DNA from: Lachnospiraceae bacterium
GTDB lineage: Bacteria; Bacillota; Clostridia; Lachnospirales; Lachnospiraceae
NCBI GenBank assembly: GCA_029054245.1
Contig: JAIDFQ010000045.1
Coordinates: forward strand, 1 to 64,000
Direction of reading: 5' to 3'
Length of the DNA: 64,000 nt
A program made the translations under genes and the position numbers. The notes below the pieces were generated by a model, which saw only the letters and a list, made by a program, of their open reading frames with translations, was not told the origin of the DNA and did not search any database. Shown in pieces: positions 61,838-64,000 of this stretch (position 1 is the stretch's first letter; each line of letters starts with the position of its first letter).

Positions 61838-62272
61838 ATGATAGCATTAGGAAGTGACCACGGCGGATATGAGCTTAAATGCCACATTATGGAGCACTTG
61901 AAGGAACGGGAGATTCCTTATCAGGACTTTGGGTGCTATGATTTGCAATCCTGTGACTATCCTGATTTTGGAAAAGCAGCGGCAAGGGCTGTTGCAGATG
62001 GCAGGTGTGAACGCGGAATCGTGGTATGTACCACTGGAATTGGTATTTCAATTGCAGCGAACAAGGTTGCTGGTGTGCGCTGTGCGTTGTGTACGGATCC
62101 ATACCTTGCGAAAATGACACGTCTGCATAATGATGCCAATGTGCTTGCGCTGGGAGGCGGATTTACAGGGAAAAATCTTGCCATTGAAATAGTAGATACC
62201 TTTCTTGACACGGAATTTTCGGAGGGCGAAAATCACGTGCGCAGAGTAGGCAAACTGGAAAATACGGATTAA
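61838..62272 (+). CDS. rpiB: Ribose-5-phosphate isomerase B
   Basis: The 144-residue enzyme has the RpiB motifs GSDHGGYELK at the start and VVCTTGIGISIAANK with the catalytic Cys, then LGGGFTG. It interconverts ribose and ribulose 5-phosphate in the pentose phosphate pathway. The ATG follows AGGAGGTG; an upstream in-frame ATG is not conserved. It sits between sua5 and a cell-wall hydrolase gene. Confidence 0.95.
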   Translation: MIALGSDHGGYELKCHIMEHLKEREIPYQDFGCYDLQSCDYPDFGKAAARAVADGRCERGIVVCTTGIGISIAANKVAGVRCALCTDPYLAKMTRLHNDANVLALGGGFTGKNLAIEIVDTFLDTEFSEGENHVRRVGKLENTD

Positions 62273-62296
62273 GGGCGTAAAGGATAAGTAAAGGAA

Positions 62297-63463
62297 ATGA
62301 GAAGAGTAAAGAAAAAAAACATTGCCGTGTTCATGGCGAGTGTTCTTTTGGTATGTGCATTTCCCATAACTGCGTATGCCGATAAGATATCGGAATTGGA
62401 AGAAGAGATCAACAAGAGAAATGCCGAAAAGGAGCAGACGGAGAACGAAATCAACGAAAAAAAGGATGAATTGGAGGATCTTAACGAAGCCGCAGAGGGG
62501 CTTAAGGGACAGTTGAACCGACTGAATGAGGACTTAACAACGGTCAGCAATAATCTTGCCGATCTTGAACAGAAGATAGAAGTTAAGAATGGGGAAATAG
62601 AGACCACCCAGAATGAGTTAGACGAAGCAAGGAAGAAAGAGGAAGAACAGTATGCCGCTATGAAGAAGCGGGTTCAGTTCATGTATGAAAAACGGGATTT
62701 TGTGATGCTGGAGATGCTTTTTGGTTCGGCGAGCTTCTCAGATCTGCTAAACAGGAATGATTATATCGAGCAGCTTTCGGAGTATGACCGAAAGGAATTG
62801 GATAAGTTCAAGGAAACCCGGCGCAGCATTGAGGAAAAGGAAGCACAGCTGGTAAAAGAAAAGGAAGAATTGGATGAGCTAAGGGCAGCTGTTGAACAGG
62901 AACAAAATCATGTGGCAGGTTTGGTAAATCAGACTTCCGGTAAGATTTCCAATTATCAGAATGAAATTTCCCAGACCGAAGCGGAAATGCTGCAGTACGA
63001 AAAGGAACTTGAGGAACAGAAGAATGATATTGCCAATCTTCAGGCACAGCTGGCAGAGGAAAGGCGGCTTTCCGCACTGGCGGCAAAGTCTGCATGGAGA
63101 GATATTTCGGAGATTTCCTTTGCGGAAGGGGACAGGTATCTGCTGGCAAACCTGATTTACTGCGAAGCGGGCAATCAGCCTTATGAGGGGCAGGTGGCAG
63201 TAGGAGCAGTCGTTATGAACCGCGTTATGAGTTCTGTATTTCCAGATACAGTGGTAGGCGTGATCTATCAGAATAAGCAGTTTTCGCCGGTTGCAAGCGG
63301 GCGTCTTGCCCTTGCCTTGGCGGAGAATCACGCCACAGCCGCCTGCTACAGCGCAGCGGATGCTGCCATGGCGGGGCAGACTACGGTGGGAAACTGCCTG
63401 TTCTTTAGGACGCCCATTGACGGACTTACGGGGACCCAGATTGGCGGACATATTTTTTACTAA
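62297..63463 (+). CDS. Coiled-coil cell-wall hydrolase with SleB-type domain
   Basis: A signal peptide (1-28, ending TAYA) leads to a long coiled coil (about 30-265), like the N-terminal part of PcsB/CwlO-type proteins. The C-terminal domain (about 285-388) is a Hydrolase_2/SleB type: LLANLIYCEAGNQPYEGQVA and VVMNRVMSSVFPDTV, with the catalytic Glu in YCEAG. In CwlO-type proteins the coiled coil is paired with other peptidase domains, so this pairing with a spore-cortex-type lytic domain is less usual. It may act in cell separation or sporulation. A terminator-like hairpin follows. Confidence 0.88.
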   Translation: MRRVKKKNIAVFMASVLLVCAFPITAYADKISELEEEINKRNAEKEQTENEINEKKDELEDLNEAAEGLKGQLNRLNEDLTTVSNNLADLEQKIEVKNGEIETTQNELDEARKKEEEQYAAMKKRVQFMYEKRDFVMLEMLFGSASFSDLLNRNDYIEQLSEYDRKELDKFKETRRSIEEKEAQLVKEKEELDELRAAVEQEQNHVAGLVNQTSGKISNYQNEISQTEAEMLQYEKELEEQKNDIANLQAQLAEERRLSALAAKSAWRDISEISFAEGDRYLLANLIYCEAGNQPYEGQVAVGAVVMNRVMSSVFPDTVVGVIYQNKQFSPVASGRLALALAENHATAACYSAADAAMAGQTTVGNCLFFRTPIDGLTGTQIGGHIFY

Positions 63464-63508
63464 TACCAAACGCCAATTTGCTTTGCAAGTTTGCTTAGTT
63501 TAGAAGAA

Positions 63509-63552
63509 AAGCCGTTGTGAAAACAGAAGGATAGCCTGTTTTTACAATGGCT
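63509..63552 (+). terminator. Terminator after the SleB-type hydrolase
   Basis: An imperfect stem pairs AAGCC-GTTGT-GAAAACAG with CTGTTTTT-ACAAT-GGCTT, followed by ATTTTA. It lies between convergent genes. Confidence 0.6.
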
Positions 63553-63574
63553 TATTTTACGTTTATTTATATTT

Positions 63575-64000
63575 TCAAAGAATATATTTTTGTAGGGAAT
63601 CAAATTTACCAGAATAGATAATCTTCAATAATTTATCAAGCCGTATAAGGCTGGACTTTAAGGTGCTTAGGTCTATGGAATTGGTTTCTAAGGCAGTGAC
63701 CAGTTCATCTAAATCCACGACTTTTACAAAACCGTCGGGATAGACGATTACATCGGCGAGAAGATCTGTAACAATCAGGCTGTTATCAGAAGAACGAAAG
63801 TCAAAGTCCACAATATCGCAGTACCAATAAAGCAGATTTCCGTTTTCCCGGCAGAATTTGCTTACCTTGAAGCCCTCTTTTAGGAAGTAGCAGGAACTGC
63901 CGTGATGGAGGTCTTTTTTGGGATGCAGCGCATGCCAAGAGGTGACGATATGGTCTTCGTCACAGGAGAGGATGATGTCATCCTTAAGAAGAACGCATTC
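63575..64000 (-). CDS. DUF402 family protein, N-terminus outside the window
   Basis: The frame runs in from the right edge of the window, so the N-terminal part is missing. The visible 141 residues include LLYWYCDIVDFDF and VTDLLADVIVYPDGFVKVVDLDEL, characteristic of DUF402 proteins such as nucleoside tri/diphosphatase Ntdp. Some members hydrolyse nucleoside di- and triphosphates; the activity here is not known. It converges on the SleB-type hydrolase gene. Confidence 0.82.
   Translation of the reverse strand, partial: ECVLLKDDIILSCDEDHIVTSWHALHPKKDLHHGSSCYFLKEGFKVSKFCRENGNLLYWYCDIVDFDFRSSDNSLIVTDLLADVIVYPDGFVKVVDLDELVTALETNSIDLSTLKSSLIRLDKLLKIIYSGKFDSLQKYIL

Overview
The window looks like a chromosomal segment of an anaerobic Gram-positive gut-type bacterium of the Clostridia, most likely family Lachnospiraceae. 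This is inferred from the medium-low G+C content, strong AGGAGG ribosome binding sites, the conserved block DUF951 - rpsF - ssb - rpsR ... gdpP - rplI - dnaB, pyruvate formate-lyase fermentation genes, a MecA adaptor and cortex/cell-wall hydrolases. No species is assigned.

Layout. 1-380: three tRNA genes (Asn, Glu, Cys) and a terminator. 480-4160: a low-confidence accessory stretch beside the tRNAs, holding two unrecognised small genes, an ISL3-type transposase remnant, and a very AT-rich island (TetR regulator, a 37-codon ORF, two flavodoxin-fold oxidoreductases, a degraded coding remnant). 4170-12520: housekeeping and sugar genes, including a C39-like peptidase, a metallophosphoesterase/HD pair, a GH13 glucosidase fused to a maltose-type O-acetyltransferase behind an AraC regulator, and a TetR/FAD-oxidoreductase pair. 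12900-19700: a lipoprotein, a complete BceRS-BceAB peptide-resistance module with a recognisable operator, and a YdcF protein. 20000-31800: sirtuin, ribosomal/replication genes, an ABC-2 exporter and the c-di-AMP phosphodiesterase GdpP. 31800-38700: ferredoxin and pflA, a GH18-type hydrolase, mecA, an NhaC antiporter and a DUF1858 redox protein.

Two regions stand out. At 39007-41552 pyruvate formate-lyase is split: the catalytic core stops before the glycyl-radical domain, which is made as a separate 80-residue protein. Between them lies a 67-residue protein that resembles the first half of the radical domain, but whose radical loop is replaced by a cysteine cluster. At 42102-59630 a single plus-strand locus behind a near-consensus promoter encodes a sortase-assembled pilus: a 2,485-residue repeat/fibro-slime/Cna-B adhesin, a major pilin, two class C sortases, a MoxR-DUF58-transglutaminase module whose transglutaminase has Ser where the catalytic Cys belongs, and a minor pilin whose LPQTG anchor is fused in frame to a complete sortase domain.

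The end of the window (59743-64000) returns to cell-envelope and housekeeping genes: a CwlD-like amidase, Sua5, RpiB, a coiled-coil/SleB-type hydrolase and the edge of a DUF402 gene. All assignments come from reading the sequence; no database search was possible.
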